Shown here: in pieces, positions 7,645-16,344 of the stretch | Layout of the letters: each line of letters starts with the position of its first letter | How positions within the stretch are numbered: position 1 is the stretch's first letter | DNA from: a virus | Virus record (IMG/VR): IMGVR_UViG_3300042526_000184 | Coordinates: 1 to 35,851 of that record | Direction: 5' to 3' (one strand) | Length of the DNA stretch: 35,851 bases | Translations under genes and position numbers: made by a program | The notes under the pieces: model-generated | Told to the model about the DNA's origin: nothing | The model's input: the letters and a program-made list of their open reading frames with translations, nothing else | The model's database searches: none

Positions 7645-10600
7645 GCTGTTTATAATCCTCGTTTTGATCCCAATGTTATGGGTGTTCCCAGTGGCTCTTC
7701 ACCTAAGGTGCAGAGCCTAAAAGATATCCTTGCTGCTCAACCAGTCCAACAACGTGTATCTTCTTTGGGGAGTAGTGCTTCTACTAAGGGCGCTCCTGAT
7801 GAGGGTGGATGGCGTGGTCTTGTAGGGGATATTCTTGGCAGTGCTCCTGCCAAGATCCTTCTCAAACCTTTAATTGCCCTTGACGTTCCTCGTCGTGTCA
7901 TCATCTCAGGTATTAAAGAAGGCGTTGACATCTTCGGTCCTGATGATGCGTCTTTGGGCGATTTCATGAAGCAGGTTAAAGATCCTACTTTTGGTGCTGG
8001 AGATTTTGTTAATACGGGAAGCAAGTGGGCTGACCGTATTCTTGGTTTTGTTGGTGACGTTGCTCTTGACCCGTTGACTTACGCTACGTTTGGTGCTTCT
8101 CATTTTGCTGGTAGTGGTGGTCGTCTTGCGTTAGCGAACCTTGCTAAGGACGCTGGTTTTGAGGGCGCTAAACTTGCTCAGATTGCACGCTATGGGCGTG
8201 CTGCTCTAGATGCTGATGAGATTGCTCGTCTTGGTGTTAACCGTAGTGGTATCTACATGTTTGGTAAGCGTTTGCCTCAGGTGCGTATTGCTGGTACTGG
8301 CAAGATTGGTGAGTTGAGTGAGAGGGCTTTGGCTGGTCTTCGTCTTGCTGGTTCTAATACCAAACTTGGTTCTGCTATGCAGAAGGCTTTCACTCCTGAC
8401 GATTATAAAGAGTTGCGTATCGCTTTGGCTAAGGGCGATGTTCCTTCTAGTAAAGTTGGCGATATTATTACGACGATTGTTTCTCGTGATACTGAACGTC
8501 AGATGGCTGCTCGTAGTTTGAATGAGGGGCAGCGACGTGTAGTGCAGGTTATGGCTGAGGCTGGCGAGTCAGAGTTGCAGTCAACACGTAAAACATTACA
8601 TAAGTATATGGAGAATCCAGCGTTGTTGGCTAACGCTTCTGCTGTTGAGCAGAAGGCTTTGTCTCGTTGGACTGCTTTGTTTGGTACTTTTTGGGATGAT
8701 GTTGATGCGATCATTAAGGGTGTAGATCCTAGTGGTGGCTTTGGTCGTTTCCAAAACTATTTCCCTCACATGACTACTGATGCTGCTGATAAGTGGATGC
8801 GTGAAGCACGTGGTGCTTACAGTAAAGAAGTTTCTGAACTCATTGACCGTCCTCTTGATCCTGCACAGGTTTTCCAGCATCGTAAATTAAAAGAGGGCAT
8901 GGAATGGTTTGGCACTAAGTTAGGTAAGGATGACTTAACTGTTGATCGTTTGAATGAGATTGCTCGTAATGGTGGTTTCACTGGCGACTTCTTTGAGACA
9001 GACATTGTTACTGTTGCAGAGAAGTATGTTGGTAGTTATTCAAAGCAGATGGGTATCTCTTCTCGTTTGAAGGAACTGTCAGATAAGGGTGTTATTAAAA
9101 CTCTTACTGATCGTTCTATTGATGAAACGATTATTGATACTGGCGCTAAGGCTGCTCATGAAACAGTCTTGAAGGCTGCTACTAAAGATCTTGTTGATGT
9201 TGGTATTAGTTTCAAGGCTGCTCTGCAGATGGCTGCCGAAGGTGTTGTCGTCGCCAAGAATGAGGCTGTTGCTGGTATCGCTAATGTTACTGAGGCTGCT
9301 GTAAAGGCAACGACTGCAGCCGATGCTGCTGCGTTGCAGTTAACAAACATTAATAAGAAGATGGACGATGCTGTCAGTCTTCTTGATAACTATCAGAGAA
9401 CCATTGAGTCGCTTCTTGCTCCTGATGGTTCTTATCCTATTAGTGCTGGTCCAGTGTTCAAGCAGTTGGATGAGTTGAAACTTGAGTTAACTAAGTTTAA
9501 AGACGAGTTCGCTGGCGCTTCTGCTAATGAGGCTAGGTTTGCTGAGGAACTTGCTGTTGCTAAGTCGGAGGGTGCTGCTGCTGAGGCTATTGTTAAGAAG
9601 CGTCAGGCTGCAGAGCGTGCGACGACAAAGAAAGCAACTGATGAGAAGGCTAAGAAGGTTGCAACTAAAATTGAGAAGACTATTACTGATGTTCAGGACA
9701 CGGTTAATTACAACCAGTTGTTGACAGAGAATTACAACTCTATTGTTGAGGGTACTGTGTTCACTGGTGTTAACAGTGATCTTCTTAATAACATTGGTGA
9801 GTGGATTGGTTCGCAGCCTTTGGCTGCTGCTACTCGTGGTCGCAAGGGTGTTCAACCAAAGTTTAGTGGTGGTGTAGATGCGTACATTAAAACCAATCTC
9901 GGTAATCGTGAATGGTTTAAGCGTTTAACTGGTAAGAAAAAAATATCTCCAACCAGTGTTGCTAAGTTGAACTATGAAGGTAGTGAGAATACTGTTGTTG
10001 CTTTGTTGAACTCAGGACCATCTTATATTGAAGATGGTCGTCGTGCTGGCATGTGGATGTTGGCTCGTGATGAGAAGTTCTTTGGTGAGGATGTCCCTGA
10101 GATTCTTGCTAGAGCACGTGAGGATCTTGTTCGTTCTCTTGAAGATGCCGAGACTGCTGTTATTGCTGATGCTGCTAGAGCAACTGCAGCAAAAAAGACT
10201 GAGACAGTAAGTGATGCTGTTGTTGTCGGTGCGACTGCGACTAAGAAGCAGCAGGGTGAAATTGCTGCTGCGTCTGCGAGTCTTACTGGCGAGAATACTG
10301 CAGGTCGTATTGCTGCTCGTCGTGTTGAAGATGTGAATATTGTTGCTGATGAAGCAGGACAATATGCTACACGTTTGGAAAAGTTCTCTAATGTTCGTGG
10401 ACAGTTAGAGGCTGCTGGTCTTTCTAATTCTACTGAGCCTTTGACTCAGGAAGCAAAGGTTAAGTTTGCTCAGATGCTTGTTGGTGAAGAGGCATTGGCT
10501 GAGCGTGCTGCTGCTGCCAATGCAGATGAACTCGTGGGTGATGTTGCGGATTATAATGTTTCTGATGAAATCTTTGCGAAGACAGGCGTTGATGAAGAAG

Positions 10601-13600
10601 CAGCAATGGATGTTGCGAACGCCGAAGATTATGGTAGTACTCTCGCTGACTCTACTGATACGAGTGTTTATTCTAAATCAGATTATATTGAGGGTGGATC
10701 TGTACGGAATATTTCAACTGCTAGTGACACTATTACTATTGATAGCGATTTCCAAAACGCTATCAATAATGCTATTTCTAAACCTATTGAAACTTTTGCT
10801 GATCTTCATCGTGTTGTTAAAGAGATTGAAGACAATATTATTGGGCGTACGTGGGAAGTTGGTCAAGGCGCAACTCAAAGAACATACACTGTTCGTGATG
10901 CAATCGTTGCTCCTACTGCCAAGGATGGCAAGTCTGCTATCCAGCGTGCTGTTGAAAACAACTTAACTAAGGCAAATGTTAAGGCTGCAGAAATTAGTGG
11001 CTTGACCACTCAAGAGGTTTCTCAAGTTGTTGCTGAGAAGTTAACTCAGTACATGGTGTTGTCTGAGTTGCATCAGAGGTTTATCAATATTGGTGCTGTC
11101 CTTGGCAAGCATGGTCAGACTGTCACTAAGGACATGTTGTCTGATACTGCGAAGAATGTGACACGCAACCTTCGCCAGCATTGGCAGGCAAAGGTTGAAA
11201 GATTAACTGCTTTGGGTGGTCCTGAATTGGAACGTGCTCAGAATGTATTGAAACAACTTGATTCTATTACTCTTGAACCTTCTGATGAGTTGTTCTCTCG
11301 TATGCTTGGTGACATGTCTGTTCGTGTTCGTAACACTGCTGCTGATGCATCCGATGCTACTCGTGTGAGTGGTTTGTCTACTGCTGCTCGTGGCAAGATG
11401 GATGATGCTACTGATTCTTTGCAGAAGATGAAGTCCACTCCTCAGTATGTTAAGGCTATGCATGATAAAGAAATGGTTAATGCCATGGACGATCTTGCTG
11501 CCTCCAACCTTGATCAGTATGTTCTTCCCGATGGCACTCAAGGTTTCCTAGCCAAGGATGCCGAGGGCAACGTTGATGTGTTGATGATGCCTGATGGTGT
11601 TACTCCTGTTTCGTTCACTGAGGCTGAGTGGCGTTCTCTATATAAAGACCCTAAAGCAAATGTTGTTGCCGATACCACTAAGGTCACTGCTCTTGAAGAT
11701 GACATCGCCAAGTTGGCAAGCGACATTCAGAATGGTAAAACTACTTTAACCAACATGGAGAAGGCTCGTGCTGCTGGCAAGTTAACTGAAGCAGACATAG
11801 CCACGCAGCAAAAGATCATCAATGCTCTTGGTGCTGCACAACAAAAACTTGATGGACTACAAACAGATTTAGCAAAACTCAAATCTGTCGCTGATGTTCA
11901 TAATCCTGCCGTTCAACAGATGGCTCTTGAAAAGATGCGTATCCTTGTACATGGTAACGGCAAGCAGCAAGGCTGGTACAACTCAGGGGTTGACCTCAAG
12001 GGTGTTCTTAACTCTGACAATGCTGCTGTTGCCTTGCGTCGCACAAACATTAAATCTGCATGGGAATCAGGACCGCAAGCGAAGTTCTTGGCTGAGGTTG
12101 ATAACACTGCAGCGAAGGCTGAAGTGTATGCACAACAAAGTTTCTCTAACTCTGTCGTCGCCATTAACGATCATGCCGACTTGTTGACTAAGGCTGCTGA
12201 TGACGCTGCTAAGGTGGCGCAAGATAAGGCTGCGAAAGAGGCTGCAGATGCTGCAGCGGAAGCAACTGAGGTTGTGCCTCAGGTTATTCCTGCTGCTCCT
12301 GTTGACAACACTAAGGTATCTACCTTGACAGCGATGTTGAAGGAAGCAAGTGCTGGTACTAGTTCTGCTCGTGCGAGTGTTAAAAAGGTTGAAACTAAGA
12401 TTAGTAAGTTGGAAGCAACTCTTGCTTCTGTTCGTCAACGTGAGGCTGCACGTTTAACGGGCAAGGCCGAGAAGCAACAAACTGTTGTTAATAAGTTGGC
12501 TGACACGCTGCATCAAGCACAAGGTGCTTTTGATGCTGCTGATGCTGTACGTGCTTCTGCTCAAGAGGTTTCCGAGCGTACTGTTCCTTGGCTTGAGGAG
12601 ACCATTGCCTTTGTTGACTCTGTTATTGATGGGACTGTGAAGTTGCCTCAGGGTCGTGTAGGTGGGAAGTTTGGTCCTCGTCCTGTTGCTACTCCTATGC
12701 CTCAGACTGTTGCTGATCGTGCTGCACAGACTGCAGCAGATCGTGCTTCGGGTGGCAGGAATGCTACTGCTCGTTTGCGTAAGGCTGGTCTTACTAATGA
12801 TGAAGCGAACGAGTTGACTCGTTGGCGTAAGACTACTCAGTTGGCTATGAAGGCTTTTAATGATGATCCTAATGATCCTATTGCTCGTGTGCTTATGGCT
12901 GCTGCGCATGCTGAGGGTAAATATTTTATGGCTGATCTTACTGTGCGTCAGAATCAATTGATCATGCGTAATATTGAGCAGGGAAATATTGCGACGACAT
13001 TCGTGAAAGCAACTGAGGATGGTTTTGAGTCGTTAAAGAAGATTGGTTTAGGTGGCGTTCAAGCACCTAAGGAGATTGCTGAAGTTTTGCAGAACGTTCG
13101 TCGTGCTGCTCAGCCTGCTTGGGCTAAAGAGTTGAATCGTTTCTTCGGTAAGTACACACGTTTCTTTAAAGCGTATGCAACGTTAAGTCCAGGATTTCAT
13201 GCTCGTAACGCCATGTCTAACACGTTCTCTCTTGTCGCTTCAGGTGCTGATATCAAGAATATTCATCGTGGTTTTGATTTGTATCGTGATCTTATTTCTC
13301 ATATTAATAACAAGGGTAAGATTGATGACTGGCTTGCTAAGTTCACTGGCGAAGAGGCTAAGCGTGTTGAGATTGCTGTGCGTGCTATGGAGTCTGCTGG
13401 TGGTGGTCGTGTGGAGGAAGCGTTCGCTGACTTCGCACGTAAGGGAAGCACTGTTACTGACAACATTTTGACTCGTGGTTCACGCAAGTTGGGTGAGCGT
13501 GTTGAAGGCTCAGGTCGTTTTATGTTGGCTTATGACTCTGCTGCTAAGGGATTAGATTTCAATACGGCGACTGCTCGTGTTAAGCGTTACTTGTTTGACT

Positions 13601-14274
13601 ATAACGATGTTGGTTCTTTTGATCAGAACATTCGTCAGATCGTACCGTTTTGGATGTGGATGTCACGCAACCTTCCATTGCAGTTGGTTAACCAGTGGAG
13701 CAACCCTCGTGCGTATGCCGTGTACAACAACTTGATGAGAAACATTGGTCAGGACGATTCTAAGGATGTTGTTCCTTCTTGGTTGAAGGAACAAGGTTCT
13801 GTGAAGATTGCTGATGGATGGTATCTTGCACCTGATCTTGGTTTTAACAGGTTGAGTAAGGATTTGGAGCAGTTGAAAGATCCTGCTCGTTTGTTGTCGT
13901 ATGTTAACCCTGCGTTACGTCTTCCTGTTGAAGTGTTTGGTGGACGTAAGTTCTATAACAACGTTCCTTTCAGTCAGGATAAAGAAAAAGTTGCTGCTGG
14001 TTTTGGTGTTTCTCCTGTTATTGCTGCACTCGCTGATTTGCTTGGGCAAACCGAGCGAGGTCCGAATGGTCAGCAGTTGGTTGATCCCAAGTTGAACTAT
14101 GCGATACAGTCTCTGTTCCCGATGCTGGGCAAGACTGAACGTCTTGTCCCTGAATCGGATGCGATGAAGCCGAAGGTGCTTGGCAACTGGGCTTCGTTCT
14201 TGGGTGTTCCTGTTCGTCAGGTTACTGAGGGTATGCGTGAGAATGAATTGCGACGACAAAGTAGTGGAGGTTAG
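7642..14274 (+). CDS. Giant presumed DNA-ejection/internal core protein (2210 aa)
   Basis: This one gene takes almost a fifth of the window. Residues about 55-160 contain amphipathic hydrophobic stretches (LLKPLIALDVPRRVIISGI and GFVGDVALDPLTYATFGAS) that could touch membrane. Residues about 500-720 and 1510-1640 are Ala/Lys/Glu-rich long helices or coiled coils. Near residue 1850 there is LSPGFHARNAMSNTFS, and near 2000 QIVPFWMWMSRNLPLQLVN; similar C-terminal segments occur in very large proteins of other phages. No transglycosylase or peptidase motif was recognised. In podoviruses without a tape measure such proteins are packed in the head and ejected with DNA, which fits its place after three soluble helical proteins and before a cell-wall peptidase. 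GTG 7639 is an alternative start. Confidence 0.75.
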   Translation: MAVYNPRFDPNVMGVPSGSSPKVQSLKDILAAQPVQQRVSSLGSSASTKGAPDEGGWRGLVGDILGSAPAKILLKPLIALDVPRRVIISGIKEGVDIFGPDDASLGDFMKQVKDPTFGAGDFVNTGSKWADRILGFVGDVALDPLTYATFGASHFAGSGGRLALANLAKDAGFEGAKLAQIARYGRAALDADEIARLGVNRSGIYMFGKRLPQVRIAGTGKIGELSERALAGLRLAGSNTKLGSAMQKAFTPDDYKELRIALAKGDVPSSKVGDIITTIVSRDTERQMAARSLNEGQRRVVQVMAEAGESELQSTRKTLHKYMENPALLANASAVEQKALSRWTALFGTFWDDVDAIIKGVDPSGGFGRFQNYFPHMTTDAADKWMREARGAYSKEVSELIDRPLDPAQVFQHRKLKEGMEWFGTKLGKDDLTVDRLNEIARNGGFTGDFFETDIVTVAEKYVGSYSKQMGISSRLKELSDKGVIKTLTDRSIDETIIDTGAKAAHETVLKAATKDLVDVGISFKAALQMAAEGVVVAKNEAVAGIANVTEAAVKATTAADAAALQLTNINKKMDDAVSLLDNYQRTIESLLAPDGSYPISAGPVFKQLDELKLELTKFKDEFAGASANEARFAEELAVAKSEGAAAEAIVKKRQAAERATTKKATDEKAKKVATKIEKTITDVQDTVNYNQLLTENYNSIVEGTVFTGVNSDLLNNIGEWIGSQPLAAATRGRKGVQPKFSGGVDAYIKTNLGNREWFKRLTGKKKISPTSVAKLNYEGSENTVVALLNSGPSYIEDGRRAGMWMLARDEKFFGEDVPEILARAREDLVRSLEDAETAVIADAARATAAKKTETVSDAVVVGATATKKQQGEIAAASASLTGENTAGRIAARRVEDVNIVADEAGQYATRLEKFSNVRGQLEAAGLSNSTEPLTQEAKVKFAQMLVGEEALAERAAAANADELVGDVADYNVSDEIFAKTGVDEEAAMDVANAEDYGSTLADSTDTSVYSKSDYIEGGSVRNISTASDTITIDSDFQNAINNAISKPIETFADLHRVVKEIEDNIIGRTWEVGQGATQRTYTVRDAIVAPTAKDGKSAIQRAVENNLTKANVKAAEISGLTTQEVSQVVAEKLTQYMVLSELHQRFINIGAVLGKHGQTVTKDMLSDTAKNVTRNLRQHWQAKVERLTALGGPELERAQNVLKQLDSITLEPSDELFSRMLGDMSVRVRNTAADASDATRVSGLSTAARGKMDDATDSLQKMKSTPQYVKAMHDKEMVNAMDDLAASNLDQYVLPDGTQGFLAKDAEGNVDVLMMPDGVTPVSFTEAEWRSLYKDPKANVVADTTKVTALEDDIAKLASDIQNGKTTLTNMEKARAAGKLTEADIATQQKIINALGAAQQKLDGLQTDLAKLKSVADVHNPAVQQMALEKMRILVHGNGKQQGWYNSGVDLKGVLNSDNAAVALRRTNIKSAWESGPQAKFLAEVDNTAAKAEVYAQQSFSNSVVAINDHADLLTKAADDAAKVAQDKAAKEAADAAAEATEVVPQVIPAAPVDNTKVSTLTAMLKEASAGTSSARASVKKVETKISKLEATLASVRQREAARLTGKAEKQQTVVNKLADTLHQAQGAFDAADAVRASAQEVSERTVPWLEETIAFVDSVIDGTVKLPQGRVGGKFGPRPVATPMPQTVADRAAQTAADRASGGRNATARLRKAGLTNDEANELTRWRKTTQLAMKAFNDDPNDPIARVLMAAAHAEGKYFMADLTVRQNQLIMRNIEQGNIATTFVKATEDGFESLKKIGLGGVQAPKEIAEVLQNVRRAAQPAWAKELNRFFGKYTRFFKAYATLSPGFHARNAMSNTFSLVASGADIKNIHRGFDLYRDLISHINNKGKIDDWLAKFTGEEAKRVEIAVRAMESAGGGRVEEAFADFARKGSTVTDNILTRGSRKLGERVEGSGRFMLAYDSAAKGLDFNTATARVKRYLFDYNDVGSFDQNIRQIVPFWMWMSRNLPLQLVNQWSNPRAYAVYNNLMRNIGQDDSKDVVPSWLKEQGSVKIADGWYLAPDLGFNRLSKDLEQLKDPARLLSYVNPALRLPVEVFGGRKFYNNVPFSQDKEKVAAGFGVSPVIAALADLLGQTERGPNGQQLVDPKLNYAIQSLFPMLGKTERLVPESDAMKPKVLGNWASFLGVPVRQVTEGMRENELRRQSSGG

Positions 14275-14276
14275 TT

Positions 14277-14744
14277 ATGGGTTTGTTCAATAAGAAGCGT
14301 CCTTATACAGGTTGGAATGGCAACAGTAAAGGCAAGTTGAAGGGCATGGAGAAGTTTAAGGACTGGGTTGTGTTCTTGAATGGTGGCAAGATTAGGAATC
14401 TTGGTACGTGGAATGTTCGTTTGCAGCGTGAACATGCTAAGCCGAGTGTTCATGGTACGGGTCGTGCTATTGATTTGCGTTACGCCAACCGTGAGGACGG
14501 TTTGGCGTTAATGGATTTCTTGGTGCGTCATGCTGACGCTTTTGGTTTGGAATATATTGGTGATTATCTTGGTGGTCCGTTTGGTCGTGGCTGGCGCTGT
14601 GACCGTGATGGTTGGCAGGTATACAAAAAACCCACCATTGGTAGTGGTGGGTCGTGGATTCATGTTGAGTTAAGTCCTGCCGTAGCCAACGATGCTGGCT
14701 ACGTGGACGCTGTGTTTGCTTGCTTGCTGAAACCTGTTAAGTAA
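14277..14744 (+). CDS. M15-type zinc peptidase, probable endolysin (155 aa)
   Basis: The zinc-site motif SVHGTGRAIDLR gives H59 and D66, and WIHVEL gives H129. These are the three metal ligands of peptidase M15 (VanX / D-Ala-D-Ala or L-Ala-D-Glu endopeptidases), which cut peptidoglycan cross-bridges or stems. Length and single-domain form fit a phage lysin or virion-associated peptidase, and there is no signal peptide. The acidic general base usually placed three residues before the last His is Ser126 here, so the catalytic base must lie elsewhere or differ. GGAGG stands before ATG 14277, 2 nt after the giant gene. The 3' part also holds a terminator for the opposite strand and a second hairpin. 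The holin-like genes lie far away at 30.7-31.1 kb. Confidence 0.85.
   Translation: MGLFNKKRPYTGWNGNSKGKLKGMEKFKDWVVFLNGGKIRNLGTWNVRLQREHAKPSVHGTGRAIDLRYANREDGLALMDFLVRHADAFGLEYIGDYLGGPFGRGWRCDRDGWQVYKKPTIGSGGSWIHVELSPAVANDAGYVDAVFACLLKPVK
14625..14651 (-). terminator. Rho-independent terminator for the minus-strand replication unit
   Basis: Read on the minus strand, arms CCCACCA (14651-14645) and TGGTGGG (14637-14631) form a perfect 7-bp stem with a 7-nt loop. Six T follow at once (14630-14625). It lies inside the peptidase gene, about 95 nt beyond the last minus-strand stop at 14745, where a terminator would be expected. Confidence 0.75.
14681..14703. repeat. Perfect 8-bp inverted repeat in the convergent region
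   Basis: CGTAGCCA (14681-14688) and TGGCTACG (14696-14703) are perfect complements around a 7-nt loop near the end of the peptidase gene. No T-run follows on either strand, so it is not a standard terminator. It could stabilise the plus-strand mRNA end or help stop polymerases meeting at the convergent junction. Confidence 0.5.
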
Positions 14745-14996
14745 TTATTCCATTCGTTTCTGCAATACTTCTACTACTGTTGTTACGAATGACATTAGTT
14801 CTAGCATTGCCATAATGTTTCCTTCTGTCGCATTCAGGTATGTGCTGATGAATGCTTCTGCCCCATCGTGTGGGATGAGTAGTTTGATTTCGTAGAAGGT
14901 GTCTGCGTCTGATTCTATTTTGTCTGCTCTTGCTTCAAGGTCAGCGATGTCTTTAGGATCAAAAGAGTTTAAGAATTCGTCGCTCACGGCTGGCAC
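14745..14996 (-). CDS. Small acidic helical protein of unknown function (83 aa)
   Basis: This is the last gene of the minus-strand chain. Its stop abuts the stop of the peptidase gene on the other strand. The protein is acidic, without membrane or signal segments, and likely helical (FDPKDIADLEARADKIESDA). The start ATG overlaps the end of the neighbouring 63-aa gene by 13 nt, so translation is probably coupled. No family is recognised. Confidence 0.7.
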   Translation of the reverse strand: MPAVSDEFLNSFDPKDIADLEARADKIESDADTFYEIKLLIPHDGAEAFISTYLNATEGNIMAMLELMSFVTTVVEVLQKRME

Positions 14997-15175
14997 TCAT
15001 CTTCATTTAAGCGGTAGATAGGGATGCAGGGATCGTCGTACTCTTCGTACAGTTCTTCTTCTGCTGCTGTTAAGTATCCATCGTGTGTTGCACAGTAGAA
15101 ACTGACCCATCCTTTACGCATGCCGTGTTGTATCCAAGAGTATTTGTCGTCGTAAACGTTATGTGGATCATCCAT
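14984..15175 (-). CDS. Small conserved-looking phage protein, Cys/His-containing (63 aa)
   Basis: ATG 15175 is chosen because AAGGAA stands just upstream. A frame extension to 15211 lacks such a site and runs through the neighbouring small gene. The protein has WIQHGMRKGWVSFYCATHDGY and an acidic stretch ending in YDDPCIPIYRL. Similar short proteins with a CATHDG-type motif and a DDPC motif are frequent in actinobacteriophages, usually with unknown function. Two Cys and two His could bind a metal, but a full zinc finger is not evident. It overlaps both neighbours. Confidence 0.7.
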   Translation of the reverse strand: MDDPHNVYDDKYSWIQHGMRKGWVSFYCATHDGYLTAAEEELYEEYDDPCIPIYRLNEDECQP

Positions 15176-15251
15176 TTTTATCTTCCTTGATAAGCGAAGC
15201 GATAAGAACAAAGTTGATTACGAGACTTGCGATTACCATTACGTCATACAT
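15168..15251 (-). CDS. Tiny single-membrane-helix peptide (27 aa)
   Basis: A 27-codon frame starts at ATG 15251 with GGAAG about 11 nt upstream and ends at TGA 15168-15170. Residues 4-20 (VMVIASLVINFVLIASL) form one clear hydrophobic helix followed by a charged tail (KEDKNG). It overlaps the upstream gene by 8 nt and the downstream gene by 8 nt, filling a gap that would otherwise be empty in this packed chain. That arrangement supports a real gene. Function is unknown, and a membrane-modulating or lysis-related peptide is possible. Confidence 0.5.
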   Translation of the reverse strand: MYDVMVIASLVINFVLIASLIKEDKNG

Positions 15252-15384
15252 TCTTTTTGCTTCTTCCTTTTTCTATCGCTGGAATAGTTTTTTGTTTAAC
15301 ATCGTAGATGCATGCTAGGTGTGCTTTAGGCACTCCTAGCCTTACTGCTTCACGTACTAGTTCGTCTAGTAGTGTTTCAAGCAC
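15244..15384 (-). CDS. Small helix-turn-helix-like protein (46 aa)
   Basis: The frame starts at GTG 15384, overlapping the upstream stop by 8 nt, and ends at TGA 15244-15246. The sequence LLDELVREAVRLGVPKAHLA followed by CIYDVKQKTIPAIEKGRSKK looks like a short helix-turn-helix with a basic tail, such as a truncated DNA-binding domain. No start in this frame has a strong Shine-Dalgarno site, so expression would rely on coupling to the upstream gene. The gene is supported by tight packing and plausible composition only. Confidence 0.55.
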   Translation of the reverse strand: MLETLLDELVREAVRLGVPKAHLACIYDVKQKTIPAIEKGRSKKNV

Positions 15385-15577
15385 TTTCAGGTTCGTCCGC
15401 TGGTGCAACGAAGTCTCCTTTTACTCGGTCTGCGATTGATCCGATTTGGTCAATGATCGTTGGATCTTCTTTTGATTCCGCCAACCACAGGACTGTTGCG
15501 ATGGCTAGAGCAGCGACATCAGAGAACTCTAGTGGCTTTTGTTGTTCGGTTGTTTGTTCTTTTGTTTCTTCGTTCAT
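15377..15577 (-). CDS. Small acidic protein of unknown function (66 aa)
   Basis: ATG 15577 overlaps the stop of the upstream sigma/DUF1599 gene (ATGA). This start is preferred over an upstream in-frame ATG that would run 81 nt into that gene. The N-terminus is Glu/Gln/Thr-rich, then there is a hydrophobic helix (VAALAIATVLWLAES) that is too short and mixed for a sure membrane span, then an acidic tail. No family is recognised. Confidence 0.7.
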   Translation of the reverse strand: MNEETKEQTTEQQKPLEFSDVAALAIATVLWLAESKEDPTIIDQIGSIADRVKGDFVAPADEPESA

Positions 15578-16344
15578 TTTTCCTCGCTTAATTGCAGATT
15601 GAATGTTTCGTTCCAAACCATCATTGCGATGGTTGCGTATCCGACTAGGTCTTGCCATGTGTCTACTAATGCTTCGTTCTTAGGACGGTGTCCTTCTTCT
15701 ACGAGTGTTAGTAGTCGTGCGATCTTGTCGCACATTCTAATGGCTATTCCTGTTAGTCCGAATAGGTTGATGTTGTTGTGTCCGTAGTCTCGTTGTTTGC
15801 TGACTAGGAGTTTGTGCATTGAGTCTGCTTGCCAAATGCCATCGTGTTTGAGTTGGGCGCAAGCCATGTCTCCTACGTCACCTATGAGTTCTAGTGGGAC
15901 TTCTATTTGTGATCGTACGCATTGTGCGAGTCGTTTCTGCATTCCTTCTATTTGTGTGAGGATTGCAGGGTTGGTGGGGATAAATGAGTCCATGTCATCA
16001 ATGATTGCTCTTGATGCTTCTTCCCATGTTGTGAACATTGTGTACCTCATGTTGATTGAGTGGTCGTTGATTAGTAGTCGTTCTAGTTCAGCCATTGCTT
16101 TCTTTGATAGTCGCCATGCGTGAGGTTTGCTCACGCCTAAGCGTCCACCTAGTGTGCTGTATGAAATGCCTTCGTAGAATATTGCTTCAATGCAAAACTT
16201 GGACTGTGGTCCAAGTTTATCAATTGCATCTTGTACTGCTTCAATGTGTGACATGTCTTCGGGATCAAATATGTCCCCGTGTTGAAGCATGCGTTCTGCT
16301 TCTGTTGTTGGTTTTGCTGCGAGTAGATCAAGGTTGAATGTCAT
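15574..16344 (-). CDS. Fusion of sigma-factor region-4-like HTH with a DUF1599 (nucleotide-modification-associated) domain (256 aa)
   Basis: Residues about 35-92 read as a sigma-70 region 4 type helix-turn-helix. LGPQSKFCIEAIFYEGISYS is followed by TLGGRLGVSKPHAWRLSKKA, with the usual Leu-Gly-Val-Ser turn. Residues about 178-248 match the DUF1599/Nmad1 pattern: KQRDYGHNN, FGLTGIAIRMCDKIARL, then an ALVDTWQDLVGYATIA helix. That domain family often sits in phage nucleotide-metabolism or base-modification clusters. Residues 100-175 join the two. ATG 16344 is the first Met in a gene-like context and overlaps the upstream stop by 17 nt. The protein might be a transcription factor with a ligand-sensing or enzymatic tail. 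Both domain calls are by motif reading. Confidence 0.65.
   Translation of the reverse strand: MTFNLDLLAAKPTTEAERMLQHGDIFDPEDMSHIEAVQDAIDKLGPQSKFCIEAIFYEGISYSTLGGRLGVSKPHAWRLSKKAMAELERLLINDHSINMRYTMFTTWEEASRAIIDDMDSFIPTNPAILTQIEGMQKRLAQCVRSQIEVPLELIGDVGDMACAQLKHDGIWQADSMHKLLVSKQRDYGHNNINLFGLTGIAIRMCDKIARLLTLVEEGHRPKNEALVDTWQDLVGYATIAMMVWNETFNLQLSEEK

Noticed and set aside
15296-15308. TTTAACATCGTAGATG, a half-match to the 17-bp palindrome
   Set aside because: Only the left arm is present, and it lies within a small gene of the replication chain.
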